The notes: generated by a model not told the origin, from the letters alone. Positions 1-8,851 are shown, numbered from the stretch's first letter. The stretch: 64,000 bases of DNA from Maribacter arcticus (GCF_900167935.1 NZ_FUYL01000004.1:62001-126000); one strand, 5' to 3'. Program-made: numbers and translations.

Positions 1-409
1 AGCTATTCTTTCCGACTATTTCAATTTAAAAGATGCTTTGGTAGCAGATGATAATGAAAAGGGAAAAGAATTAGGATTAGTGTTAACAAAATCATTACAA
101 GAACTAGATGTTTCGAGCTTTTCAGATAGTGAGCAAAATGAGCTTAAAGATATTATAGAAGATGCTAATGAACATGCAGAACATATTGGTGAAAGCGATA
201 TCAACCATCAACGTGAGCATTTTAAAATATTGAGTAAAGACATCACTGATATGGTTGCTATTACAGGAACTGAGATTACCTTATACGAGCAGTTTTGCCC
301 AATGTACGATGGCGGTACGGCTTGGTTGAGTACGAAAGAAGAAGTGCGAAATCCTTACTATGGTAGCCAAATGTTGACCTGTGGTAAAGTACAGCGAGAG
401 ATTAACTAG
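1..409 (+). CDS. DUF3347-domain protein, C-terminal part (probable metal efflux adaptor)
   Basis: The reading frame is open from base 2 of the window, so the gene begins upstream and only the last 135 residues are present. The visible part is a DUF3347-like domain: a helical segment followed by a cysteine-containing tail with the pattern [12 protein letters not shown], then NPYYG and MLTCG. The same tail ends the adaptor at 3236-4966 (CPM, IWLS, NPYYG, MLTCG), so the two are homologous at their C-termini. In Bacteroidota this domain is found alone or at the end of CusB-like periplasmic adaptors. Position upstream of a metal P-type ATPase supports a role in copper or silver handling in the periplasm. 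Whether the missing N-terminus is an adaptor or only a short secreted protein cannot be decided here. Confidence 0.8.
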   Translation, partial: AILSDYFNLKDALVADDNEKGKELGLVLTKSLQELDVSSFSDSEQNELKDIIEDANEHAEHIGESDINHQREHFKILSKDITDMVAITGTEITLYEQFCPMYDGGTAWLSTKEEVRNPYYGSQMLTCGKVQREIN

Positions 410-492
410 TTAGAAAATTAGCCTCAAGGGGGTATAAGAAATTAACCACAGTAAAATACTTTAATGATTGAACCATAATATTAATTTGGATT

Positions 493-594
493 ATGGGTCT
501 TTCGGTAATTACTGCAACAATTTTTATTTCAAAGCAGAATAGAAAAAGGAAGAAACGAAAATTTTATAGTATCCTCCAGGTAAAGGAAATTTGA
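493..594 (+). CDS. possible 33-residue membrane peptide
   Basis: An ATG at 493 opens a 33-codon frame ending with TGA at 592-594, only 18 bases before the P-type ATPase start. It encodes a short hydrophobic stretch (about residues 2-12) followed by a very basic tail (KQNRKRKKRK), the layout of a single-span membrane peptide with a cytosolic positive end. The frame extends open upstream to the TGA at 469-471 but without another ATG. I recognise no family. It may be a real small protein of the metal operon or chance; the remainder of 410-612 shows nothing else. Confidence 0.25.
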   Translation: MGLSVITATIFISKQNRKRKKRKFYSILQVKEI

Positions 595-612
595 ATTTAA
601 GATCATATTAAT

Positions 613-3123
613 ATGAAACACACTTATCACATACATGGTATGACCTGCAATGGTTGTCGCAGTCACGTTGAACAAACACTTTCAGAAGTGGATGGTGTGA
701 AAAACGCATCTGTAGATTTAGAAAAAGCAGAAGCTACGATTGAAATGCAATCACATATTGCTTTAGAGACTTTTCAAAAAGCTTTGCAGAAAGATGGCGG
801 TAACTATTCAATTCATAACCCCGGAGAACAACATCATAATGACACTAACCCGAAAGAAAATATAGAAAAACCAAAAGGCAAAGGGACAGGAACTTTCTAC
901 TGCCCGATGCGTTGCGAAGGTGATAAGACTTATAACAAACCTGGTGATTGCCCAGTCTGCGGAATGGATCTTATAGAAGAACAGAATTTATCGGCTACTT
1001 CAACTGAACAATGGACATGCCCAATGCATCCTGAAGTGATAAAAGACAAACCAGGCGCCTGCCCTATCTGTGGGATGGATCTCGTACCGATGCAGCCAGA
1101 CCTTTCTTCCGAAGAAAAAACATATAAAAAACTATTGAAGAAATTCTGGATAGCTGTAGGTTTTACGCTACCCATTTTCTTGATTGCCATGAGCGAGATG
1201 ATTCCGAGCAATCCCTTATACGATGTGATGGGACAGAAATGGTGGAACTGGATTCAGTTTTGTCTATCGATACCGGTTGTCTTTTATGCAACTTGGATGT
1301 TCTTTGAGCGAGCATACAGAAGTATAAAGACTTGGAATCTTAATATGTTCACACTTATTGGTATTGGAGCAGGAGTTGCGTGGCTTTTCAGTGTATTCGG
1401 CATGTTGTTTCCAGATTTCTTTCCTGAGCAATTTAAAACGGAATCTGGCGCAGTTCATGTATATTTTGAAGCTGCTACGGTCATTCTTACCTTAGTATTG
1501 ATGGGTCAAGTTTTGGAAGCCCGTGCGCACAGTAAAACCAATACAGCAGTTAAAGAACTACTAAAACTCGCACCCAATAAAGCCGTTAAAGTAGTACATG
1601 GTAACGAAGTAGAAGTCTCTATAGACCAAATTCAAAAAGGAGATATTTTACGGGTAAAGCCAGGTGATAAAATTCCTGTTGATGGTGTTCTTACAGAAGG
1701 TCAAACGACCATAGATGAATCTATGATATCGGGAGAACCAATTCCCGTTAATAAAACAGTAGACGATAGGGTAAATAGTGGTACCATCAATGGCAATCAA
1801 TCTTTTTTAATGAAAGCCGAAAAGGTAGGTAGTGAGACCCTGCTTTCACAAATAATACATATGGTAAACGATGCCAGTCGCAGTCGTGCACCAATCCAGA
1901 AATTGGCAGATACGGTTTCTGGATATTTTGTGCCAGTTGTGGTCTTTATTTCGATAATCACTTTTGTAATTTGGTCAATATGGGGTCCAGAACCAGTCTA
2001 TGTTTATGCATTGGTCAATGCCATTGCTGTATTGATTATTGCATGCCCTTGTGCTTTGGGGTTGGCAACACCGATGTCTATAATGGTTGGCGTTGGTAAA
2101 GGTGCTCAAAATGGGGTATTAATCAAAAATGCTGAAGCCCTTGAGAACATGGACAAGGTGGATACACTTATTATTGATAAAACAGGAACGATTACAGAAG
2201 GAAAACCAACAGTTGAGAAAATAGGGGTTTTTGGAGAGCACTTCAACGAAAGCGAAATTTTACATTTTATAGCATCCTTAAATAGTTCGAGTGAGCACCC
2301 ACTTGCAGAAGCTACCGTAAAATATGGTAGGGAACAAAAAATTGAAATTTCAAAAACCGAAAACTTCAGTGCGGTTACAGGAAAAGGTGTCGAAGGAACG
2401 GTTGATGGGAAGAAGCTCGATTTGGGTAATGTAAAAATGATGGAGTATGCAAATGCAACGGTATCATCAGAAATGGAAAGTGAAGTGCAATTTTTTCAGA
2501 AACAAGGGAAGACAGTTTCTTATTTGTCGATAGATAGTAACGTATCAGGGTTTGTGGTAATAGGTGATAAAATTAAATTGACGAGTGCCAAAGCAATCAA
2601 AGAACTACAAGATATAGGCATTGCCGTAATCATGCTAACGGGTGACAATCATGATACTGCTCAAGCCGTAGCTAAAGAACTAAATCTTGCAGACTTCAAA
2701 GCAGGTATGTTACCAGAAGATAAATTGAAAGAAGTCGAAAAATTACAACAACAAGGAAAAGTTGTAGCAATGGCGGGCGATGGTATCAATGATGCTCCAG
2801 CACTTGCTAAGAGCAATGTTGGTATTGCGATGGGAACAGGAACTGATGTCGCTATTAAAAGCGCAATGATCACATTGGTCAAAGGCGATTTACATGGCAT
2901 TGTAAAAGCTCGAAATTTAAGTCATGTCGTCATGAAAAACATCAAACAGAATCTATTTTTTGCATTAATATATAATACGCTAGGCGTACCAATAGCTGCA
3001 GGAGTACTATTCCCCTTTTTTGGGATATTATTGTCGCCTATGATTGCTGCGCTAGCGATGAGCTTTAGCTCTGTTTCAGTTATTGCAAATGCATTGAGAT
3101 TAAAAACAAAGTCAATAGATTAA
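613..3123 (+). CDS. copA: heavy-metal translocating P1B-type ATPase (copper/silver type)
   Basis: A 836-residue ATP-driven exporter moving Cu(I)/Ag(I) out of the cytoplasm. Order of parts: an HMA domain with GMTCNGC at residues 9-15; two short heavy-metal-binding (YHS-like) domains with paired cysteine motifs at about 95-120 (CPM, then CPVCGMDL) and 134-160 (CPMHPE, then CPICGMDL); membrane segments from about 178; actuator SGEP at 373-376; the transmembrane metal site CPC at 478-480; phosphorylation motif DKTGT at 522-526; GDGINDAP in the P domain near the end. All catalytic motifs are intact. The CPC site and the double metal-binding domain point to Cu/Ag rather than Zn/Cd, though specificity is inferred. 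It lies between two proteins with matching DUF3347 ends, so the three probably form one efflux locus. Confidence 0.93.
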   Translation: MKHTYHIHGMTCNGCRSHVEQTLSEVDGVKNASVDLEKAEATIEMQSHIALETFQKALQKDGGNYSIHNPGEQHHNDTNPKENIEKPKGKGTGTFYCPMRCEGDKTYNKPGDCPVCGMDLIEEQNLSATSTEQWTCPMHPEVIKDKPGACPICGMDLVPMQPDLSSEEKTYKKLLKKFWIAVGFTLPIFLIAMSEMIPSNPLYDVMGQKWWNWIQFCLSIPVVFYATWMFFERAYRSIKTWNLNMFTLIGIGAGVAWLFSVFGMLFPDFFPEQFKTESGAVHVYFEAATVILTLVLMGQVLEARAHSKTNTAVKELLKLAPNKAVKVVHGNEVEVSIDQIQKGDILRVKPGDKIPVDGVLTEGQTTIDESMISGEPIPVNKTVDDRVNSGTINGNQSFLMKAEKVGSETLLSQIIHMVNDASRSRAPIQKLADTVSGYFVPVVVFISIITFVIWSIWGPEPVYVYALVNAIAVLIIACPCALGLATPMSIMVGVGKGAQNGVLIKNAEALENMDKVDTLIIDKTGTITEGKPTVEKIGVFGEHFNESEILHFIASLNSSSEHPLAEATVKYGREQKIEISKTENFSAVTGKGVEGTVDGKKLDLGNVKMMEYANATVSSEMESEVQFFQKQGKTVSYLSIDSNVSGFVVIGDKIKLTSAKAIKELQDIGIAVIMLTGDNHDTAQAVAKELNLADFKAGMLPEDKLKEVEKLQQQGKVVAMAGDGINDAPALAKSNVGIAMGTGTDVAIKSAMITLVKGDLHGIVKARNLSHVVMKNIKQNLFFALIYNTLGVPIAAGVLFPFFGILLSPMIAALAMSFSSVSVIANALRLKTKSID

Positions 3124-3235
3124 TACTTATCAAATGTCTGTATTGAATAAATGATGTCGATGATTTCGAGATTGGAAAACAAATAGAATTTGAATTTACA
3201 ATGTTATTACATACATAATTTTAAGAGCCATTAAT

Positions 3236-4966
3236 ATGAAAAAGAACGTTTTATATATAGGAATTGCAGTTGTTGTGGGCTTGTTAGCCGGTTGGATCAT
3301 ATTTGGGAACAATGGTACTGAATCGAAATCAGGGTCAGCCATTTCAGATACACATGACCATTCTAACGAAATTCAAGAAGTATGGACCTGTTCAATGCAC
3401 CCACAGATAATGCAACCAGAACCAGGTAACTGTCCTATATGCGGAATGAATCTAATTCCCGTAGAAACCGGTGGTGAAGGTCTTGCGATGAATGAGATAA
3501 AAATGACTAAAAATGCAATGTCTCTCGCTAATATTCAAACTAGCATTGTGGGGAGCAACATGTCTTCTGAAAAGGATGGAATAATCTCCCTATCAGGGAA
3601 AATTGCTACTAACGAAGAGAACAACTCAGTACAAGCAAGTTATTTTGACGGTCGTATTGAGCAATTGAATGTCAACTATAAAGGACAAAAAGTAAATAAC
3701 CGTCAACTATTAGCTACGATTTACTCCCCTAACCTAGTTGCAGCGCAACAAGAACTCATAACAGCAGCTTCATTAAAAGAATCACAACCTGCATTATACC
3801 AAGCCGTTCGTAACAAATTAAAAAATTGGAAACTTTCAGACACTCAAATCGACGCAATTGAATCCTCAGGTAAAGTCCGTGATAACTTTCCAGTTTACGC
3901 TACAATTAACGGAACGGTTTCAGAGGTCATGGCACGGGAAGGTGACTATGTAAAACAAGGGCAACCTATACTTAAAGTAAGTAATCTAAATTCAGTTTGG
4001 GCAGATTTTGATGCGTATGAAAATCAAATTTCAAATTTAAAAGAAGGACAAAAAATTAAGGTTGAGGCCAATGCCTATAGCAACAAAGAATTTGATGCAA
4101 CCATTACATTTATTGACCCTATGCTAAATAACGCTACGCGTACCGTGACGGTTAGGGCAACAATAAAAAATAATGATAATTTGTTTAAACCCGGGATGTT
4201 TGTAACGGGCAAAGTTCAAGGAACTAAGACACAGTCAGAAATGCTTAGCGTTCCTGCCAGTGCTGTAATGTGGACCGGTGAACGTTCATTAGTCTATGTA
4301 AAAACTAATCCCAACGAACCCGTTTTTGAAATGCGAGAAGTTTCTATCCATAACCGAAATGGCGAAAATTATACGATTAGTTCTGGTGTACAAACTGGTG
4401 AAGAGATAGTTACTAATGGTATTTTCACTGTAGATGCTGCAGCACAATTACAAGGGAAAAAATCAATGATGAACAAGGCAAAGGAAGATGCAACTGAAAT
4501 GCCTAAATCTCAAATGAGATTGAAATTTTCTGAGCGCTTTACAAATAACTTTAACAACGTAATCAAGCCCTACTTAAAAATGAAAGATGCTTTTGTAGCG
4601 ACTGATGCCAAACAAATTTCCGCTTTTGCAAAAATGACTTCTAAAGCTATGAAATCTGCTGACACAAAAGATCTTGGTAAAATGGAACAATCACATATTA
4701 ATAAAACCATTGATATGCTCGATGCTATTGGTAAAAGTGATAATATTAAAAATCAACGTGCAGATTTTATAATATTAAATGAAAATTTAGTTGCTATAGC
4801 TATGAATATCAAGGGAGCAAATCCGTTGTTATATGTTCAAAAATGTCCGATGGCAAACAACAACAAGGGTGCTATTTGGCTAAGTACTGAAAAGGATATT
4901 AAAAATCCTTATTATGGTGATGACATGCTCACTTGTGGTAGTGTAATCGAAGAGATTAATGAATGA
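3236..4966 (+). CDS. CusB-like periplasmic adaptor of a metal RND efflux system, DUF3347 at C-terminus
   Basis: A 576-residue membrane-fusion protein that would link an inner-membrane RND pump to an outer-membrane channel. An N-terminal membrane anchor lies at about residues 5-24. It is followed by a heavy-metal-binding domain (WTCSMHP at 50-56, CPICGMN at 66-72), the adaptor core with hairpin and barrel-sandwich halves (ASYFDGRIEQLNVNYKGQKV; later VYATINGTVSEVMAREGDYV), and from about residue 448 a DUF3347 domain ending in CPMANN, IWLS, NPYYG and MLTCG. No RND pump gene follows: the next gene is convergent, so the CusA and CusC partners must lie upstream of the window or elsewhere. The start at 3236 gives a plausible membrane anchor. 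The metal-binding domain resembles the ones in the preceding ATPase. Confidence 0.9.
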   Translation: MKKNVLYIGIAVVVGLLAGWIIFGNNGTESKSGSAISDTHDHSNEIQEVWTCSMHPQIMQPEPGNCPICGMNLIPVETGGEGLAMNEIKMTKNAMSLANIQTSIVGSNMSSEKDGIISLSGKIATNEENNSVQASYFDGRIEQLNVNYKGQKVNNRQLLATIYSPNLVAAQQELITAASLKESQPALYQAVRNKLKNWKLSDTQIDAIESSGKVRDNFPVYATINGTVSEVMAREGDYVKQGQPILKVSNLNSVWADFDAYENQISNLKEGQKIKVEANAYSNKEFDATITFIDPMLNNATRTVTVRATIKNNDNLFKPGMFVTGKVQGTKTQSEMLSVPASAVMWTGERSLVYVKTNPNEPVFEMREVSIHNRNGENYTISSGVQTGEEIVTNGIFTVDAAAQLQGKKSMMNKAKEDATEMPKSQMRLKFSERFTNNFNNVIKPYLKMKDAFVATDAKQISAFAKMTSKAMKSADTKDLGKMEQSHINKTIDMLDAIGKSDNIKNQRADFIILNENLVAIAMNIKGANPLLYVQKCPMANNNKGAIWLSTEKDIKNPYYGDDMLTCGSVIEEINE

Positions 4967-5004
4967 CAAATAACCATATCACTAATTCCTTTAACTACAA
5001 TACC

Positions 5005-5715
5005 TTACGGCTGAACAAAGGAATTTTCATTATAAATATGCTTAGGTACATACTTATCAATAATGTAGGGTGTAATAGCCTTAAGAGTACTCCCATTAAT
5101 TGGATGAAGCCCAGGAGCAGTAAAATATTCGATTTCATCATTACCCTTTTTGAAATACCAAATCAAAGGTTCGTTGGTTACTTCATCAAAAAAATCTGTG
5201 GTTAACCCTACTGGTGTTTTTTCAAAATTCGTTAATCTTAAAGGGTCTAAAGGAACTACTTTTCCCTTGTAACTTACAGCGCAATCAACCTTTTCAAAAT
5301 GATTCTGTATCCATACCATACACTCACCATTTTTCAAAAGCTTTTCTTCTCCATCTTTATTATAAACAAAAAATAATATTGATCCTGCTAAAAGAACGAG
5401 CCCTATACTACTTAAAAGTATCCGATTTTTTTTTCTAACAATTTCAATTCTTTCTCCCCCATTTTTTTGAACATAATCTGCATATGATCCAAAATTTAAA
5501 TATTGACATAACATATTAATGGTATGTTCACTTTGCTTTCCTACATTACTTTTTTCATCAAAATACTTATCATATAATCTTTCTAAGGTTTTAGAACTTA
5601 AATCTATTGATTTAGAAATATGGTTACACAGTGCATTTTTGCTGTCCCCAGCACATTCAGATTTTGCCTTATCAAAAACTTTCTCAACTATGTCCTTAAT
5701 TATTACCCTTTTCAT
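5005..5715 (-). CDS. membrane-anchored protein of unknown function
   Basis: A 236-residue protein if started at the ATG at 5713-5715 (MKRVIIKDI); the frame stays open for 22 more codons upstream, but those look non-coding. The N-terminal 90 residues are charged and helical, with a stretch (LSSKTLERLYDKYF, then SEHTINMLCQYL) of a type I have seen in Bacteroidota proteins of unknown role. One membrane span lies at about residues 99-117 (ILLSSIGLVLLAGSILFFVY), followed by an extracytoplasmic domain of about 115 residues with two cysteines. This suggests a cytosolic helical module tied to an outside domain, perhaps signalling, but no catalytic motif is visible. It is convergent with the metal adaptor gene and ends 38 bp from it. 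Confidence 0.75.
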   Translation of the reverse strand: MKRVIIKDIVEKVFDKAKSECAGDSKNALCNHISKSIDLSSKTLERLYDKYFDEKSNVGKQSEHTINMLCQYLNFGSYADYVQKNGGERIEIVRKKNRILLSSIGLVLLAGSILFFVYNKDGEEKLLKNGECMVWIQNHFEKVDCAVSYKGKVVPLDPLRLTNFEKTPVGLTTDFFDEVTNEPLIWYFKKGNDEIEYFTAPGLHPINGSTLKAITPYIIDKYVPKHIYNENSFVQP

Positions 5716-6093
5716 ACCGTTAAAATACAATTTTAAAATTACAGCAACATAAACAAAACAGCTCTTATACCCTAAAATCATTGGTGTCTAACAATTGTCT
5801 TATACATGTCTAAGATTTGTCTAGACCAAAATATTCATCATTACTTTTCTTTGTCTCAGATTGATTTAGGCACTGTATTGCAACCTTTGCCATCTAGAAA
5901 GTCAATCTCACGGAAATCTAAAATGCGGTCGGTAAATAACCCGGTTGAGAAGTAGGTTAGGCACTACCGCATTTGGATTTCTACTTCTCAAACTTGGGAG
6001 ACGTCCCTTCATTTTTCAACGCGATAAACATCGCAATAAATCACTGAGTAATAATTCGGACGGCCATTGGCATGTCCAAAATTAACGGACAAA
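5716..6093. other. non-coding region with interleaved inverted repeats
   Basis: No credible gene. It separates the minus-strand membrane protein from the plus-strand lipoprotein. It holds the crossed inverted repeats at 5914-5991 and a small hairpin GCGAT/ATCGC at 6021-6034. It presumably contains the promoter of the lipoprotein, but I see no good TAnnTTTG box close to the start. Confidence 0.6.
5914..5991 (+). repeat. two interleaved inverted repeats (pseudoknot-like order)
   Basis: Arm A at 5914-5929 pairs with A' at 5966-5980: AAATGCGGT at 5921-5929 is perfectly complementary to ACCGCATTT, and AAATC/GATTT extend it beyond a small bulge. Arm B at 5945-5955 (TTGAGAAGTAG) is perfectly complementary to B' at 5981-5991 (CTACTTCTCAA). 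The order A-B-A'-B' means the two helices cross, unlike a nested hairpin. It could be a structured RNA leader or a protein-binding site. Confidence 0.6.
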
Positions 6094-6255
6094 ATGAAAA
6101 AAATATTTATAGTTTTATGTATGGTAATCCTCAATTCAGCATTTATTTCCTGTAATCCAGAAAATTTAGCTGAGGAAGAAGTTGAGCTACAAGCCTGCTG
6201 TAGTGATGGTGAAGACATTCCACCTCCACCTCCGCCACCACCGACAGGAAATTAA
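6094..6255 (+). CDS. small polyproline-tailed lipoprotein
   Basis: A 53-residue protein from the ATG at 6094; the frame is open nine codons further upstream, but MKKIFIVLCM is a clear signal-peptide start. The signal peptide ends in a lipobox (SAFISC), so the mature product would be a lipid-anchored peptide of about 35 residues. It has an acidic part (EEEVELQ), two adjacent cysteines (ACCSDGED) and a C-terminal run of eight prolines followed by TGN. I know of no function. It sits directly upstream of a TPR histidine kinase, and a strong terminator hairpin covers the start of that kinase gene. A signalling or sensing accessory role is only inferred from that position. The lipobox and polyproline tail make chance unlikely. 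Confidence 0.75.
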   Translation: MKKIFIVLCMVILNSAFISCNPENLAEEEVELQACCSDGEDIPPPPPPPPTGN

Positions 6256-6276
6256 TAACTAATTTGTTTTTACATT

Positions 6277-6315
6277 AGAGGAATGAAACCTATTAAAATT
6301 TCATTCCTCTTTTTT
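6277..6315 (+). terminator. intrinsic terminator overlapping the kinase start codon
   Basis: A perfect 12-bp stem, AGAGGAATGAAA at 6277-6288 with TTTCATTCCTCT at 6299-6310, has a 10-nt loop and is followed by a T run to 6315. The ATG of the next gene (6283-6285) lies inside the left arm. It terminates the lipoprotein transcript and, on read-through, would hide the kinase start in a stem. Confidence 0.8.
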
Positions 6316-7947
6316 AATACTATAAAAATAGTATTGCTGTTTTGTACCGCTACCTTTTCTTTTGCCCAAACAGAAATTGATAGTTCACTGTATTATTACA
6401 ATGCAATTATAGCTCCGGAATTGCCGGAAGATCTTCCTTCTGCAATAAATTACTATATCAAAAAGAAACAACAAAATTTAAATACAAAAGATACTCTTAA
6501 AGCTATTAGCAATTTACGGCTATTGGCCATGGGAGAATTTAAAATAGGCAATAATTCCGAGAGCGAAAATCACATTGTTGAAGCCTTAGAACTTATCGAA
6601 TCCATGGCTTTCATGGATACCTTAATCAATGCCAGAGTAGGCTTAAATAATCAATTAGGTCGAATATATAGAGCCTCACGAAATTACCCAGCTGCCCAAA
6701 AATATTTTAACAAGGCTTTGGCTATCGCAAAAAAAGCAAAGGACAGCATCATTATACTTAATAATAAGGCAAATGTGTACAAAGATGAACTGGATTACAA
6801 GAATGCCATTGACATTTATACCATACTTTATCAAAAAAGTTTAAAGACCCAAGACAGTCTCCAAATCGCCTTGGTTCTAGACAATTTAGGCTATGTGCAA
6901 TCAAAAACAAATTCCGCTGAAGCATTAGGCAACCTAAAAAAGGCATTGAAAATCAGAAAGAATAAAAATTATTTGGTCGGGCTGCATTCAAGCAATAGCC
7001 ATTTGGCAGAATATTATTTGGATAGAAACGATACCGCTCAAGCAATAACCTATTCGCAGAATGCCTTGAATTTGGCCAATACTATAAATAGTAGCTCCCT
7101 TAAACTAGACGCACTTTCACTATTTATGAGATTGGACAAAAACCCCTTCGTTAATGAATATAAACGATTAGCAGATAGTATATCCAATGTCAAACAACTT
7201 GTAGAAAACAAGAATGCCTATTTAAAATATAATGTAGCCGAGGAGCAAAAGAAAACACAGGCAAGCCAATTACTACAAGAGATAGAGTCCCGAAAACGTT
7301 TAATATATCAATTCTTGGCTTTGTTTATTCTACTGGCATTAATCGCTTCCTATTTTATATTTAGATATCGATATAAAAAAGCAAAAATTGAAGAAGTCTA
7401 TAAAACTGAAACCAGAATTGCCAAAAAAGTACATGATGAAGTGGCTAATGATATGTACAAGGTCATGACATCACTTGAAAATAATCCTAGTATAGATATT
7501 GGTGTATTGGATGATTTGGAGAGAATTTATTCAAAAACGAGGGACATTTCCCGAGAAAATAGTGCTATAGACCTTCATCAAGATTACGGTCTTCAATTAA
7601 ACGATTTATTGGTGGGCTATAAGAACCAAAGTGTAACCATTGTAACCCGTAATCTTTCAAAAATCGATTGGAAGGACGTCTCAGAAATAAAGAAAACCGC
7701 AATTTACAGGGTCTTACAAGAATTAATGACCAATATGCGCAAACATAGCATGGCCTCTTCTGTTGCCCTTGTTTTCACGCAAGTAGGTTCCAAAATCGTA
7801 ATAAAATATCGTGATAACGGTATAGGATGCGACCTTTTTAAAAAAAATGGTCTACAGAATACGGAAACCCGTATTAAATCAATAAATGGAACCATTAGTT
7901 TTGAATCTAAGAAGAATGACGGATTTAAAGCGACGATAATAATATAG
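6283..7947 (+). CDS. TPR-containing sensor histidine kinase
   Basis: A 554-residue sensor kinase. The signal peptide ends near FSFAQ (residue 29). A periplasmic region of helical TPR-like repeats covers about residues 60-300 (for example INARVGLNNQLGRIYRASRNY and NLKKALKIRK). One membrane span lies at about 345-365 (FLALFILLALIASYFIF), followed by a NarX/DesK-type dimerisation segment with the phospho-acceptor histidine in KKVHDEVANDM. An ATPase domain contains the N box (ELMTNMRKH) and the G1 motif (DNGIGCD). It would phosphorylate the regulator that starts three bases after its stop. The first ATG lies inside a terminator hairpin, so the true start or its translation control deserves checking; no other ATG occurs before the mature part. 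Confidence 0.9.
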   Translation: MKPIKISFLFFNTIKIVLLFCTATFSFAQTEIDSSLYYYNAIIAPELPEDLPSAINYYIKKKQQNLNTKDTLKAISNLRLLAMGEFKIGNNSESENHIVEALELIESMAFMDTLINARVGLNNQLGRIYRASRNYPAAQKYFNKALAIAKKAKDSIIILNNKANVYKDELDYKNAIDIYTILYQKSLKTQDSLQIALVLDNLGYVQSKTNSAEALGNLKKALKIRKNKNYLVGLHSSNSHLAEYYLDRNDTAQAITYSQNALNLANTINSSSLKLDALSLFMRLDKNPFVNEYKRLADSISNVKQLVENKNAYLKYNVAEEQKKTQASQLLQEIESRKRLIYQFLALFILLALIASYFIFRYRYKKAKIEEVYKTETRIAKKVHDEVANDMYKVMTSLENNPSIDIGVLDDLERIYSKTRDISRENSAIDLHQDYGLQLNDLLVGYKNQSVTIVTRNLSKIDWKDVSEIKKTAIYRVLQELMTNMRKHSMASSVALVFTQVGSKIVIKYRDNGIGCDLFKKNGLQNTETRIKSINGTISFESKKNDGFKATIII

Positions 7948-7950
7948 TTC

Positions 7951-8616
7951 ATGTTTAAAAAGGTTTTAATAGCAGAGGATATGGAAGACATCAATAAAGG
8001 TGTACATAGCCTATTGACCGAATTAGGCGTAGCTCATATAAGACAAGTACAATATTGTGATGATGCCTATCTAAAGATTAAAAGAGGCGTATTGGACAAT
8101 GAACCCTTTGAATTGCTTATTACTGACCTATCTTTCAAAGCCGATCATCGTTCGCAAAAATATCCTTCGGGTGAAGCGTTGGTTGAAAAACTTAAAAGCG
8201 AGTTTCCTACGTTAAAGGTTATCGTCTATTCTGTTGAAGATAGGCTACAACCGGTACGCAACCTTTTCAACAAACATGGTATAGATGCCTATGTATGTAA
8301 AAGTAGGGCTGGACTCAAAAATCTTACCACTGCCATTGACAAAGTATTTAGTGGTGCTACTTTTTTATCTGATGAAGTGTCTAATGCATTTAACAGTACT
8401 AACGAGCTGGAAATAGATGATTATGATATTTCATTATTAGACAATCTTAGCAAGGGTCTTTCTCAAGAAGAAATAAGTGCCTTGTATAAAGAAAATCATA
8501 TTACACCTGCTAGTTTAAGCAGCATAGAAAAACGATTGAACAAACTACGCATTCAATTTAATGCGCATAATGCCATTCATTTAGTGGCTATCGTTAAAGA
8601 CCTTGGGCTGATTTAA
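7951..8616 (+). CDS. response regulator, NarL-like
   Basis: A 221-residue regulator with an N-terminal receiver domain: acidic pair in IAEDMED, phospho-acceptor aspartate in LLITDLSF, and lysine in YVCKSRAG. The last 70 residues resemble a LuxR-type helix-turn-helix (LLDNLSKGLSQEEISALY, then SSIEKRLNKLR), though less canonical than usual. It is co-transcribed with the kinase, three bases after its stop codon, so the two form a two-component pair. Target genes are unknown. A strong terminator follows at 8644-8670. Confidence 0.88.
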   Translation: MFKKVLIAEDMEDINKGVHSLLTELGVAHIRQVQYCDDAYLKIKRGVLDNEPFELLITDLSFKADHRSQKYPSGEALVEKLKSEFPTLKVIVYSVEDRLQPVRNLFNKHGIDAYVCKSRAGLKNLTTAIDKVFSGATFLSDEVSNAFNSTNELEIDDYDISLLDNLSKGLSQEEISALYKENHITPASLSSIEKRLNKLRIQFNAHNAIHLVAIVKDLGLI

Positions 8617-8643
8617 TCATTCATTTTTTTAAATTTTCTTCCC

Positions 8644-8670
8644 CCCTTACGGTTACCCGTAAGGGCTTTT
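8644..8670 (+). terminator. intrinsic terminator of the two-component operon
   Basis: CCCTTACGG at 8644-8652 pairs perfectly with CCGTAAGGG at 8657-8665 around a TTAC loop and is followed by CTTTT. Confidence 0.85.
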
Positions 8671-8851
8671 GATTTTATGAACTTATGTTTGAGGACTAAA
8701 AGAAATTGACAGTGCTTAAATAATAAATTCAATCATTTAGACTTTAGGCCAGCCTACCGGAGAGGTGATCGGGGGAAATATCTGATTCGGGAGGTTTGGC
8801 CATTTAGTATGAAGATAGAATACCTATTCATTCAAACATATATCTATACTT

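Noticed and set aside
1264-1458. Minus-strand frames inside the P-type ATPase gene
   Set aside because: The plus-strand frame has all P-type ATPase motifs; the antisense frames have none.
4963-5438. Plus-strand frames opposite the membrane protein gene
   Set aside because: They are shadows of the minus-strand gene at 5005-5715, which has a coherent membrane span and domain layout.
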